This document shows positions 12,552-19,435 of a DNA stretch of 19,435 nucleotides, piece by piece (the stretch's first letter is position 1; every line of letters starts with the position of its first letter). Position numbers and translations under genes: made by a program. The notes beneath the pieces are model-generated. The model did no database searches. It was not told the origin of the DNA and saw nothing but the letters and a program-made list of their open reading frames with translations. The stretch is from CALJIC01 sp039805565 (GTDB lineage Bacteria > Chloroflexota > Chloroflexia > Chloroflexales > Roseiflexaceae), in NCBI GenBank assembly GCA_039805565.1, contig JBDLTZ010000239.1, positions 1 through 19,435 of the forward strand. The letters run 5' to 3'.

Positions 12552-15215
12552 CTACCGGTCCTTCGGGTCCATGACGGGGGCCTGGGGGGCCAGCAGCGCC
12601 GCGGGCTCGACGCGCGAGGGCAGCGGTGGCATCCCCTGCTGGCAGCCGCGCGGCAGCGGGTTCGGCGGCGTGACGCCGAAGTACGCCTGCATGATCTGGG
12701 TCACCGCGGGCACGGCGATGGTGGCCGAGCCGTCGTTCATGTCGCCCGCGCCCTCCACCAGCACCAGCACCTGAATCTGCGGGTTGTCGTACGGCGCAAA
12801 GCCCACGAACCACGCGTGGCTCTGGCGCACCGGCGCGCGCGGCTTGCCGTCCAGCGGCGGCAGCTCGATCACCGGCCCGAACTCGGCCGTGCCGGTCTTG
12901 CCGGCGATCGTCAGCCCCGAGCACTCGTCGCGCGCGGCCACGTTCGAGCCCTCGGTCACCGAGCGGCGCATGCCCTCGCGCGACACCGCGAAGTACTGCG
13001 GGTCCGCCGGGACGCGCCGCATGACCTCGGGCTCAATCTCACGCACCACGTTGCCCTCGACATCGGTGATCGCGCGGACGACCTGCGGCCGGTAGACCAC
13101 GCCGTCGTTCGTCACCGCCGCCGCTGCTGCAATGAGCTGGAGCGGCGTCACCAGCAGGTTGCCCTGGCCGATCGAAGCGTTGTACGTGTCGCCGGTGGTC
13201 CACGCCGCGCGCAGCGCCTGCTGCTTCCAGGCAGGGGTCGGCACGCGGCCGCTCTTCTCACCTACCAGGGGAACGCCCGTGGGCCGCCCGAGCCCGAACC
13301 ACTCCAGCCCCTCCGCGAGCGCCGTCGGCCCGAGGCCCTGTGGGATGGTCTTCTCCTCCTCCTTGAGGTTGACCACGCCCTCCTTGTTGCCGCCGGCCAC
13401 CGACATAAAGAAGACGTTGGACGAGACCTTGAGCGCGTCGGCCACCGTGATGGCGCCGTTGTCGCGCCGGCTGGCGTTCGGGTAGATGTAGGTGCGTCCC
13501 GCCACGTACTGGTCCTCCAGCACGAGCAGGCCTGGGTCGCGCACGGTTGTGTCGGGCTTGATCACGCCGTTCTGCATCGCGATCACGGCGTCGAACTGCT
13601 TGAGCGTCGAGCCGGGCGGGTACTGGCCGGCGACGGCGCGGTTGGTCTGCAGGGCGAGCTTCGCCAGCTCCTTCTGTCGCTCAGGGTCGGTGGGGAAGAA
13701 GATCTGCTGCAGCTCTGCGCTCCGCGCCGGGTCCCAGAGGTTGTTATCGTAGGCGGGCCAGTTCACTATCGCAAGCACGCGGCCGGTGTTGACCTCGGTC
13801 ACGATCGCGACGCCGCTGCGGATGGGGTCGTAGTTGCGCTTATAGGCGAACTGCTCCGGCATGGCCTGGCGACGCCGCTCGCTCTCGTCGATCCAGTTCC
13901 GCAGGATCTGCTCGACCTGGCGCTGGAGGGGGATATCGATCGTCAGCACGAGGTTGTGCCCGTCGTCCGCGGGCTGGACGACCGAGGGTGGGCGCACCGG
14001 GCGGCCGAGGGCATCGACCACCACCGCCTGAAGCCCGAGCTGGCCGCGCAGCTCCGTCTCGTAGCTGGCCTCCACGCCGTCCTTGCCGATGCGGTCGTCC
14101 ACCAGGTACTGCGGCATGCCGAGCTGGTAGGGGTTGATCTGCTTCTGGACGATGCCGCACTCGACGGCGTTGCCGATCGAGTCGAGCAGGCCGGTGGCCC
14201 ACGAGCGGGCGGGGTTCTGCCGCACGAGCTCGCACTGGTTGACGCGCCCGATGTAGCCGAGGGCGTAGGAGAGCGACGGTATGCGCTCAGAGAGCGGGTA
14301 GTGCCGCTGGTAGTCCTCCTCGATCACCACGCCCGGCAAGCTGGGGGCGTTCTCGCGCAGCACCAGCGCCGTCTCCCGCGGGATGCCCTCGCGGATGCGG
14401 AGTGTCTGGTAGCCGGGGATGTCGCTCCGGTCTACCAGCTGCGCCAGTGGGTTCTCCAGCGCCAGGGACTGCGAGTAGGCCGCCGTGAGGTGCAGCGCGG
14501 CGATGGCCTGCTCCGCCGGGACCTTGTAGCTGAGCCAGCGGCGCTCGAACAGGGCCCCGTCCAGCGCCGCGGGGCCGAGCAGCTCGAGCACGGCAGTGCG
14601 CAGCGGGGCGTTCTGCTGAAGTGCGGCGGATGGAGAGATCGTGAGGGTGCCGGTGATCGCCACGGGCTGGGGCGCGGGAGTCGGCTCGGTCGGCTGCTGG
14701 GGCGTGAAGCGCACCAGTGGGGCGAAGCGGGTCTGGAGGTCGGCGGCGGCGGCGCTCTGGGCCGGCGCCACCACAAGGCTGAGCGGCAGCGGCACGGCCT
14801 GCCGCTGCCCGGCGGCCAGCACCTCCTGCCCCAGGCCCTGTGTCAGATCGCTCCGCAGGGTGGCATCGAGCTCCAGTGCGTCGGTGGGCGAGACGGTGAG
14901 TGTGCTGGTGACGCCGAGCAGGCGGCTGAGCTGGGCGAAGATCTCGGCGCGCTCGGGGGTGCCGCGCGCCGGCAGGTCGGCCGGGCGGATCGACACCGAG
15001 TAGATCGGCACGGTCTCCGCCAGCAGTGTGACGCCATCGCTCGCCATGACCTCGCCTCGCATTGGGCGCACCGGCAGGTAGCGTGTGGTGCGCACCTCGG
15101 TGACGTAGCGGAACCGGTCGGCCTCGGCGTCCACCAGCTGCAGCTGGTAGAGCCGCCCGATCAGGATGGCGAAGATCAGCAGGACGCAGATTTTCGGTGC
15201 TAGCAGCCTGTTCAT
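12552..15215 (-). CDS. mrdA: Penicillin-binding protein 2, elongasome transpeptidase, enlarged
   Basis: Class B PBP that crosslinks peptidoglycan during lateral wall growth. 887 residues from the ATG at 15215, against about 600-700 for typical PBP2. One N-terminal membrane helix (about 8-24) anchors a periplasmic dimerisation domain. The transpeptidase holds SxxK with Ser536 (GSTLK), SxN at 598-600 (SSN) and KTG at 773-775 (KTGTAEFG). The extra length lies mostly at residues about 100-260, where a short module is duplicated: TLTVSPTDALELDATLR (105-121) and TLTISPSAALQQNAPLR (190-206), separated by a proline- and alanine-rich stretch. The start overlaps the mreD stop by one base (TGATG), implying translational coupling. 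A 12-codon upstream extension is possible but unlikely. Adjacent mreBCD fix its role as PBP2 rather than a division PBP. Confidence 0.93.
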   Translation of the reverse strand: MNRLLAPKICVLLIFAILIGRLYQLQLVDAEADRFRYVTEVRTTRYLPVRPMRGEVMASDGVTLLAETVPIYSVSIRPADLPARGTPERAEIFAQLSRLLGVTSTLTVSPTDALELDATLRSDLTQGLGQEVLAAGQRQAVPLPLSLVVAPAQSAAAADLQTRFAPLVRFTPQQPTEPTPAPQPVAITGTLTISPSAALQQNAPLRTAVLELLGPAALDGALFERRWLSYKVPAEQAIAALHLTAAYSQSLALENPLAQLVDRSDIPGYQTLRIREGIPRETALVLRENAPSLPGVVIEEDYQRHYPLSERIPSLSYALGYIGRVNQCELVRQNPARSWATGLLDSIGNAVECGIVQKQINPYQLGMPQYLVDDRIGKDGVEASYETELRGQLGLQAVVVDALGRPVRPPSVVQPADDGHNLVLTIDIPLQRQVEQILRNWIDESERRRQAMPEQFAYKRNYDPIRSGVAIVTEVNTGRVLAIVNWPAYDNNLWDPARSAELQQIFFPTDPERQKELAKLALQTNRAVAGQYPPGSTLKQFDAVIAMQNGVIKPDTTVRDPGLLVLEDQYVAGRTYIYPNASRRDNGAITVADALKVSSNVFFMSVAGGNKEGVVNLKEEEKTIPQGLGPTALAEGLEWFGLGRPTGVPLVGEKSGRVPTPAWKQQALRAAWTTGDTYNASIGQGNLLVTPLQLIAAAAAVTNDGVVYRPQVVRAITDVEGNVVREIEPEVMRRVPADPQYFAVSREGMRRSVTEGSNVAARDECSGLTIAGKTGTAEFGPVIELPPLDGKPRAPVRQSHAWFVGFAPYDNPQIQVLVLVEGAGDMNDGSATIAVPAVTQIMQAYFGVTPPNPLPRGCQQGMPPLPSRVEPAALLAPQAPVMDPKDR

Positions 15216-15751
15216 CAGTACACGTCCACGGGCACTTCGCCGCGCCGCCAACCCGCCACCCAGCGCATCAGCATGTAGGTGGGCAGGGCGGCCACGAGGA
15301 GAATGAGCGCGTCGGGCACCACCGCCACCAGGACGTAGGCGCGCAGGTCCACCGGCGCCACCAGAACCGTCGTGATCAGCGCGAGCGAGGCGTGGTAGGC
15401 CATCGTCCCGAGCACTGCGCCCAGCAGCGGCAGCAGCCAGTTCCCGCGGCTCAGCCAGCGCAGCGTCAGGGTGATGAGCGCCCCGGCGAGCAGAGCCAGC
15501 ACGTGGGAGCCGAGCGGCGTGGCGGCGCAGAGATCAAGGGCCACGCCCGCGTAGAGCGCCCAGCGCGAGGAGCGCGCCGGCCCGGCGATCAGCGTGTGGC
15601 ACACCACGAGCAGCAGCAGCACGTTGGGCGCCAGGCCGAGCGGCCGCGGTAGTAGCGCGGTCTGCAGGAGCGCCACGCCGAGCAGCGTCAGCATCAGCAG
15701 CGCCTCGTAGAACGGCTGCTCCCCTATTCGTCGCCGCTGAGAATAACCCAT
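15215..15751 (-). CDS. mreD: Rod shape-determining protein MreD
   Basis: 178-residue hydrophobic protein with about five membrane segments, the usual size of MreD. It is an inner-membrane part of the elongasome that links cytosolic MreB and periplasmic MreC/PBP2. Identification rests on position between mreC and mrdA plus the hydrophobic profile (ALLMLTLLGVALLQTALL, VLLLLVVCHTLI, LVAVVPDALILLVAAL), since MreD is poorly conserved. The start at 15751 overlaps the mreC end by 28 bases and has AGGGTG upstream. Its stop overlaps the mrdA start. Confidence 0.88.
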   Translation of the reverse strand: MGYSQRRRIGEQPFYEALLMLTLLGVALLQTALLPRPLGLAPNVLLLLVVCHTLIAGPARSSRWALYAGVALDLCAATPLGSHVLALLAGALITLTLRWLSRGNWLLPLLGAVLGTMAYHASLALITTVLVAPVDLRAYVLVAVVPDALILLVAALPTYMLMRWVAGWRRGEVPVDVY

Positions 15752-16608
15752 GCGTACCGCACCCTGTCCGGATCCACAAACGGCCGTAGGTCGGCCGCCT
15801 GGCCGCGCCCGGCCTGCCGCACTGTCTCCACCGTGCCGATCGGAACGCTCCTAGGAATCGCCGCCCGGGGCAGGTCGCTGTTAAGCTCCGCCGTGAGCCC
15901 AGCCGTCACCACGGTATCCCCCGGTGCGATCACGTCCCTGCGGTCTACCTCCTGGAGCAGGAGGCGCGAGCCGCGCTGCCATTGACCCTGCACGATGCCG
16001 CTCACGACGCCGCCCTGGTGGTACACCTGGGCGCTCACGGCGCTGCTGTAGTCCGTTATCAGGAGCACGCTGGCGGTGTGCGGACCGACCGACTCCACCA
16101 CACCTACCAGCGACGGCGGGCTCGAGCCCTCGCGGGCGATCACCGCCATGCCGGGGCGCACACCTTGCTCCGCCCCAGCCGCCAGCATCAGGACCCGGCG
16201 GCCCGCGTCGGGCGTGTGGGCGCTCACGTCGGCCCCTAACAGCTTCCAGGGCTGCTCCTGCTCGATCCGCACCTGGTCGCGCAGCCGGGTATTCTCCAGC
16301 ATGAGCGCCTGGGTCTCGATGTTCTCTGCCTTGAGGCGGCTGTTCTCCTCGCGCAGCGCCTCGACCTCTGCCCTGAGTCCCTGGAGTTCGTCGATGCCCT
16401 GGCCCACGCCTGAGATCGAGTCCCCGGCACGCCGCAGCACTGTGAGTGCGGGGCTCAGGATGGCCTCGGCCTGGCGGCGCACCGGCCCGATCATGCCGGA
16501 CTGGTCGAGGACGACCAGGAGCAGCGCGAGGAGGATCAGCGCGACGATCAGCGTCGGCGTGCGGTAGGGGGAGGGCTGGGGGATTTTGAGGCGGCGATCA
16601 CGAATCAT
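15724..16608 (-). CDS. mreC: Rod shape-determining protein MreC
   Basis: 294 residues. A short basic cytosolic N terminus, one membrane helix (about 18-36), a periplasmic coiled coil (about 72-115, rich in LRAEVEALREENSRLKAEN-type heptads) and the beta-rich MreC domain to the C terminus (GVVESVGPHTASVLLITD, DVIAPGDTVVTAGL). MreC dimers or filaments scaffold PBP2. The family usually has 270-330 residues. The gene lies 87 nt after mreB, with an inverted repeat in the gap. The ribosome binding site is weak, so expression may depend on the mreB transcript. Confidence 0.93.
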   Translation of the reverse strand: MIRDRRLKIPQPSPYRTPTLIVALILLALLLVVLDQSGMIGPVRRQAEAILSPALTVLRRAGDSISGVGQGIDELQGLRAEVEALREENSRLKAENIETQALMLENTRLRDQVRIEQEQPWKLLGADVSAHTPDAGRRVLMLAAGAEQGVRPGMAVIAREGSSPPSLVGVVESVGPHTASVLLITDYSSAVSAQVYHQGGVVSGIVQGQWQRGSRLLLQEVDRRDVIAPGDTVVTAGLTAELNSDLPRAAIPRSVPIGTVETVRQAGRGQAADLRPFVDPDRVRYAWVILSGDE

Positions 16609-16614
16609 AGGTGT

Positions 16615-16676
16615 GAGTTCTGAGCCTTGAGTTCTGAGTTCTGTGCGGGGGCGAGGTCAACTCAAAACTCAGAACT
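16615..16676 (-). repeat. Inverted and direct GAGTTCTGAG repeats between mreB and mreC
   Basis: An 11-bp perfect inverted repeat, AGTTCTGAGTT (16630-16640) with AACTCAGAACT (16666-16676), spans a 25-nt loop. GAGTTCTGAG also recurs directly at 16615-16624 and 16629-16638. In the operon mRNA it would fold between mreB and mreC. No T-run follows, so it could tune mRNA stability or partial read-through rather than end transcription. Confidence 0.5.
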
Positions 16677-16695
16677 TTAACCCCAAAACGAACGG

Positions 16696-17775
16696 CTAGC
16701 TGTACCGGACCCGCCTGGTGCGCTGGGTGCTCGTCAGGATGCCGCGGTAGATCGGATTCTGGAATTCCTCGACCATCTTGCCCGCCCCGCGGGCTACGCA
16801 GGAGAGCGGGTCCTCGGCGATGTGCACCGGCATCTTGGTCTCGGCCGCGATGCGCCTGTCTAGCCCGTGCAGCAGCGCGCCGCCGCCGGCCAGCATGATC
16901 CCGTGCTCCATCACGTCGGCCACGAGCTCAGGTGGCGTCTCCTCGAGGGCCGCGCGCACCTCGGCCACGATCGTGTTGACCGGGCCGGCGATCCCCTCGC
17001 GCAGCTCGACGCTCGAGATCTCCACCGCCTTCGGCAGGCCCGTGATCAGGTCGCGGCCGCGCAGCACCACCTTCAGCTCCTCCTGGAGTGGGTAGGCGCT
17101 GCCCGCGGCGATCTTGACCTTCTCGGCCATGCGCTCACCGATCAGCAGGTTGTACTCGCGCCGCGCGAACTGGATGATCGCCTCGTCGATCTCGTCCCCG
17201 GCCGTGCGGATGGACTTGTTGATCACTAGGCCGCCGAGCGAGATCACTGCTACCTCGGTGGTGCCGCCGCCGATGTCCACGATCATCGAGCCGATCGCCT
17301 CGTCCACCGGAAGCCCGGCGCCGATCGCGGCCGCCATCGGCTCTTCGACCACAAAGGCCTCTCGCGCGTTGGCGTTCAGGGCAGCGTCGCGCGCCGCGCG
17401 CATCTCCACCTGCGTCACGCCAGAGGGCACGCCAACCACCACCCGCGGCCGTGGCGAGACAACATTGACGATGCGCTCGTGCGCCTTCTTGATGAAGTAC
17501 GAGAGCATCTTCTCGACCACGTCGAAGTCGGCGATCACGCCATCCTTCAGCGGGCGCACCGCCACGATGTTCGAGGGCGTCTTGCCCACCATCGCCTTGG
17601 CCTCTGCGCCGACGGCCTTCACCTCCTTCGTCTTATTGTCGATCGCGACGACCGACGGCTCGCTGATGACGATCCCTTTGCCGCGCACATGGACAAGGGT
17701 GTTGGCGGTGCCGAGGTCGATCCCGAGGTCGCGGCTGAATGCGCCGAAGAACGAGTTGAGCGGGTTGAAGGCCAC
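16696..17775 (-). CDS. mreB: Rod shape-determining protein MreB (actin homologue)
   Basis: Bacterial actin that polymerises with ATP under the membrane and guides wall synthesis. 359 residues (family about 335-350). Phosphate 1 loop DLGTANT (20-26), phosphate 2 DIGGGTTE (167-174) and adenosine motif LAGGGALLHGLD (near 294-305) are intact. The N terminus is MAFNPLNSFF, which could act as an amphipathic membrane-touching segment. The start is GTG at 17775, with AAGGA 7 nt upstream. First gene of the mreB-mreC-mreD-mrdA cluster, behind an extended -10 at 17856-17864. The C-terminal tail STQRTRRVRYS is slightly longer than usual. Confidence 0.97.
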   Translation of the reverse strand: MAFNPLNSFFGAFSRDLGIDLGTANTLVHVRGKGIVISEPSVVAIDNKTKEVKAVGAEAKAMVGKTPSNIVAVRPLKDGVIADFDVVEKMLSYFIKKAHERIVNVVSPRPRVVVGVPSGVTQVEMRAARDAALNANAREAFVVEEPMAAAIGAGLPVDEAIGSMIVDIGGGTTEVAVISLGGLVINKSIRTAGDEIDEAIIQFARREYNLLIGERMAEKVKIAAGSAYPLQEELKVVLRGRDLITGLPKAVEISSVELREGIAGPVNTIVAEVRAALEETPPELVADVMEHGIMLAGGGALLHGLDRRIAAETKMPVHIAEDPLSCVARGAGKMVEEFQNPIYRGILTSTQRTRRVRYS

Positions 17776-17855
17776 GTGGCTGTCCTTGATGCGCGGGTGA
17801 CGGCGCCCTGCGCGCTCATGCGATGTCTCAATTATGGTCTAGCCGTTTAGACGCA

Positions 17856-17864
17856 ATTATACCA
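17856..17864 (-). promoter_or_regulatory. Extended -10 promoter of the mreBCD-mrdA cluster
   Basis: TGGTATAAT on the minus strand, about 80 nt before the mreB GTG. A TTGACA lies only 5 nt upstream, too close to act as its -35. Confidence 0.55.
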
Positions 17865-17963
17865 TATGTCAAAGTAGCCCTCCCTGACAGCATGATGACG
17901 GCCTGCGGCACTCCTTTGCCATGAGATCGCTCACCTTCGTGCCCGGCGGTGCGGGGGACATCC

Positions 17964-17972
17964 TGCTATACT
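17964..17972 (+). promoter_or_regulatory. Extended -10 promoter of the ABC transporter operon
   Basis: TGCTATACT on the plus strand, 48 nt before the ATPase ATG. No clear -35. Confidence 0.55.
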
Positions 17973-18020
17973 GAGATTATGCGCCGCTGTGTGGCGCGGA
18001 CGCAGCGATGAGGGGGCGCA

Positions 18021-19028
18021 ATGATCGAGGCCTACGACTTGCACAAGATCTTCGGCTCGTTCCAGGCGGTGCGCGGCATGACGCTCAACGTCGCTCCAGG
18101 CGAGGTGGTGGCGCTGCTCGGGCCCAACGGCGCCGGCAAGACGACCACTGTCCGCATGCTCGGCGCCATCCTGCGCCCCACCCGCGGCTACGCCCGCATC
18201 GCCGGCTTCGACGTGGTGGAGCAGGCCCGCGAGGTGCGCCGCACGGTGGGCCTGCTCACCGAGTTCCCCGGCCTCTACAATCGTATGCGTGCCATGGAGT
18301 ACCTGCGCTTCTTCGGCGAGCTGCAGGGCATGCGCCCCGCGGAGTGCGAACGCCGCGCCGAGGAGCTGCTGCGCCAGTTCGGGCTGTGGGACTCGCGCGA
18401 GAAGCGCCTCGACAGCTACTCCAAGGGCATGAAGCAGAAGACGGCTCTCATCCGCGCCCTGATCCACGACCCGCCGGTGCTGTATCTGGACGAGCCCACC
18501 ACGGCGATGGACCCGCACAGCGCCCGCGTGGTGCGCGATGCGATGATGGGCCTGCGCGCGGCCCGGCGCACGATCCTGCTCACCACCCACAACCTCTCTG
18601 AGGCCGAGGAGCTCGCCGACCGCGTGGCTATCATTCGCGATGGGCGCATCGTGGCCGAGGGGACGATCGCGCAGCTCACGCGCCAGTTCATGGGGGACCC
18701 AGTGTGGGAGCTGCGCCTGGGGGCGGGGGCGATCGGCCAGGAGGTCGCCGCGCTCGTCGCATCTATGGCTCCGCTAGAGGCGGTTGCCGCCGACGTGGTG
18801 CGCTATCGCTGTAGCGACCCGCTCCACCTCAACCCGCTGCTCCTCGCGCGGCTGGCGGATGAGGGTGTGCCGGTGGTGGGGCTCGCGGAGCTCCCGCGCC
18901 GCCTCGAGGACGTCTACCTCCAGATCATCGCCGGCGAGGACGTGGACCGCGGCGAGTGGACGGGGGTCAGCAGCCAGCGGCCAGAAGTCAGCACGCAGGA
19001 AGAGCCGGTCTACGATCACTCCGTATGA
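18021..19028 (+). CDS. ABC transporter ATP-binding protein (exporter type)
   Basis: 335-residue nucleotide-binding subunit that powers an ABC-2 type exporter. Walker A GPNGAGKT (34-41), signature YSKGMKQK (133-140), Walker B VLYLDEP (153-159) and switch His190 (LLTTH) are all present. The Q-loop glutamine is replaced in LLTEFPGLY, as in many DrrA/NodI-like exporters. A C-terminal extension of about 120 residues beyond the core (from about 215) is also usual for that group. The ATG at 18021 has AGGGGGC upstream. The permease gene follows 73 nt later. Substrate unknown; drug, lipid or sodium export are family possibilities only. Confidence 0.94.
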   Translation: MIEAYDLHKIFGSFQAVRGMTLNVAPGEVVALLGPNGAGKTTTVRMLGAILRPTRGYARIAGFDVVEQAREVRRTVGLLTEFPGLYNRMRAMEYLRFFGELQGMRPAECERRAEELLRQFGLWDSREKRLDSYSKGMKQKTALIRALIHDPPVLYLDEPTTAMDPHSARVVRDAMMGLRAARRTILLTTHNLSEAEELADRVAIIRDGRIVAEGTIAQLTRQFMGDPVWELRLGAGAIGQEVAALVASMAPLEAVAADVVRYRCSDPLHLNPLLLARLADEGVPVVGLAELPRRLEDVYLQIIAGEDVDRGEWTGVSSQRPEVSTQEEPVYDHSV

Positions 19029-19082
19029 GCTGCGCCTGTCAGCTCGGAGCGGGGTCTGTGAGGATCCTCTCCACGCCTTTGA

Positions 19083-19101
19083 TATCCAGTAGGATTGCTA
19101 T
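19083..19101 (+). repeat. Dispersed motif copy 4, overlapping the permease start region
   Basis: TATCCAGTAGGATTGCTAT, nearly identical to copy 1. Its AGGA lies 7 nt before the permease ATG and may act as the ribosome binding site here. Confidence 0.4.
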
Positions 19102-19435
19102 ATGAGCTTCTCTGCCGTGCGCACGATCACTCGCCGCGAGGTGAGCGAGACGCTGACCGACTGGCGCATCCTGCTGCCTATTTTTATCCTGACCTTTATC
19201 CTGCCGCAGCTGGTGATCGCGGCGGCCGATGTGGCGATCGATTTCGTGGGAGACGAGGGCGCGATCATCCGGCTGATCCCCTTCGCGATGCTGCTGGTAG
19301 GCTTCATCCCGGCCTCGTTCTCGCTGATCACGGCCCTCGAGTCGTTCGTGGGGGAGCGCGAGCGCAACAGCTTCGAGTCGCTGCTCTCGATGCCGATCTC
19401 GGACAATGCGCTGTATCTCGGCAAGTTCTTCTCGG
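19102..19435 (+). CDS. ABC-2 type transporter permease, N-terminal part (runs off the window)
   Basis: An open frame from the ATG at 19102 to the window end without a stop (111 codons). After a short cytosolic start (MSFSAVRTITRREVSETLTD) there are two hydrophobic segments, near 23-45 (ILLPIFILTFILPQLVIAAA) and 53-72 (IRLIPFAMLLVGFIPASFSL). These are followed by the typical loop ESFVGERERNSFESLLSMP...LGKFF. That E-R-E-R-x-S/T-x-E-x-LL-x-x-P...GK pattern is characteristic of ABC-2 permeases. It pairs with the upstream ATPase gene. AGGA 7 nt upstream supports the start. Confidence 0.9.
   Translation, partial: MSFSAVRTITRREVSETLTDWRILLPIFILTFILPQLVIAAADVAIDFVGDEGAIIRLIPFAMLLVGFIPASFSLITALESFVGERERNSFESLLSMPISDNALYLGKFFS

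Noticed and set aside
12519..15203. 894-codon plus-strand open frame opposite mrdA
   Set aside because: It is a full-length mirror of a clear PBP2 gene, rich in His, Arg, Val and Leu as expected for the antisense of GC-rich codons, starts with TTG and has no motif. Only the promoter upstream was kept as a finding.
17867..17872. TTGACA near the mreB promoter as a -35 box
   Set aside because: Only 5 nt separate it from the TATAAT, far too close to act as its -35.
1..19435. CRISPR arrays, tRNA or rRNA genes
   Set aside because: No regularly spaced direct repeats and no tRNA- or rRNA-like sequence were seen when reading the window; the only structured RNA recognised is the SAM-I riboswitch.

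Overview
The window is GC-rich bacterial chromosome (coding regions well above 60% GC by eye). Gene content and style suggest a member of the Chloroflexota, most likely the Chloroflexia (Roseiflexus/Chloroflexus-like). This is inferred from a GAF/PAS hybrid kinase, an extended PBP2, a tnpB-only insertion and short wordy intergenic repeats. No rRNA or other taxonomic marker is present, so the placement is tentative.

Layout. (1) 52-2067 is an accessory patch: a glutaredoxin-like gene (-), a tnpB-only IS200/IS605-type element whose TnpB is frameshifted exactly where the third RuvC aspartate should lie, a ParA-like Walker A remnant, and a small zinc-ribbon frame. (2) 2087-2937 holds a small helical protein and a four-helix membrane protein on +, closed by a strong terminator. 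(3) 3032-6558 (-) holds asparaginyl-tRNA synthetase and a soluble PAS-GAF-HisKA-HATPase-REC hybrid kinase. (4) 6697-7629 (+) is a Dam-like adenine methyltransferase. It faces a small AT-hook protein (7700-8143, -) across a perfect 23-bp inverted repeat that carries GATC in each arm. (5) 8144-8597 is a relatively AT-rich intergenic region with no convincing gene but several dyads and two copies of a recurring motif. (6) 8598-12402 (-) is cobalamin-dependent methionine synthase under a complete SAM-I riboswitch, intrinsic terminator and consensus promoter. (7) 12552-17864 (-) is the cell-shape cluster mreB-mreC-mreD-mrdA. (8) 17964 to the end (+) is an ABC exporter ATPase and the start of its ABC-2 type permease, which runs off the window.

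How the genes work together. MreB, MreC, MreD and PBP2 form the elongasome core that directs lateral wall synthesis; overlapping ends show that the last three are co-translated. MetH makes methionine and is switched off by its downstream product SAM through the riboswitch. The ABC ATPase and permease form one transporter. Many promoters share an extended -10 of the form TGnTATAMT.

The observations most worth following are the frame-broken TnpB that keeps its ends and a readable guide position, a dispersed motif (TATCCRGTAGGATTGCTA-like, four copies), a strong promoter pointing antisense into mrdA, the GATC-bearing palindrome beside dam with its AT-hook neighbour, and a duplicated module inside an enlarged PBP2.
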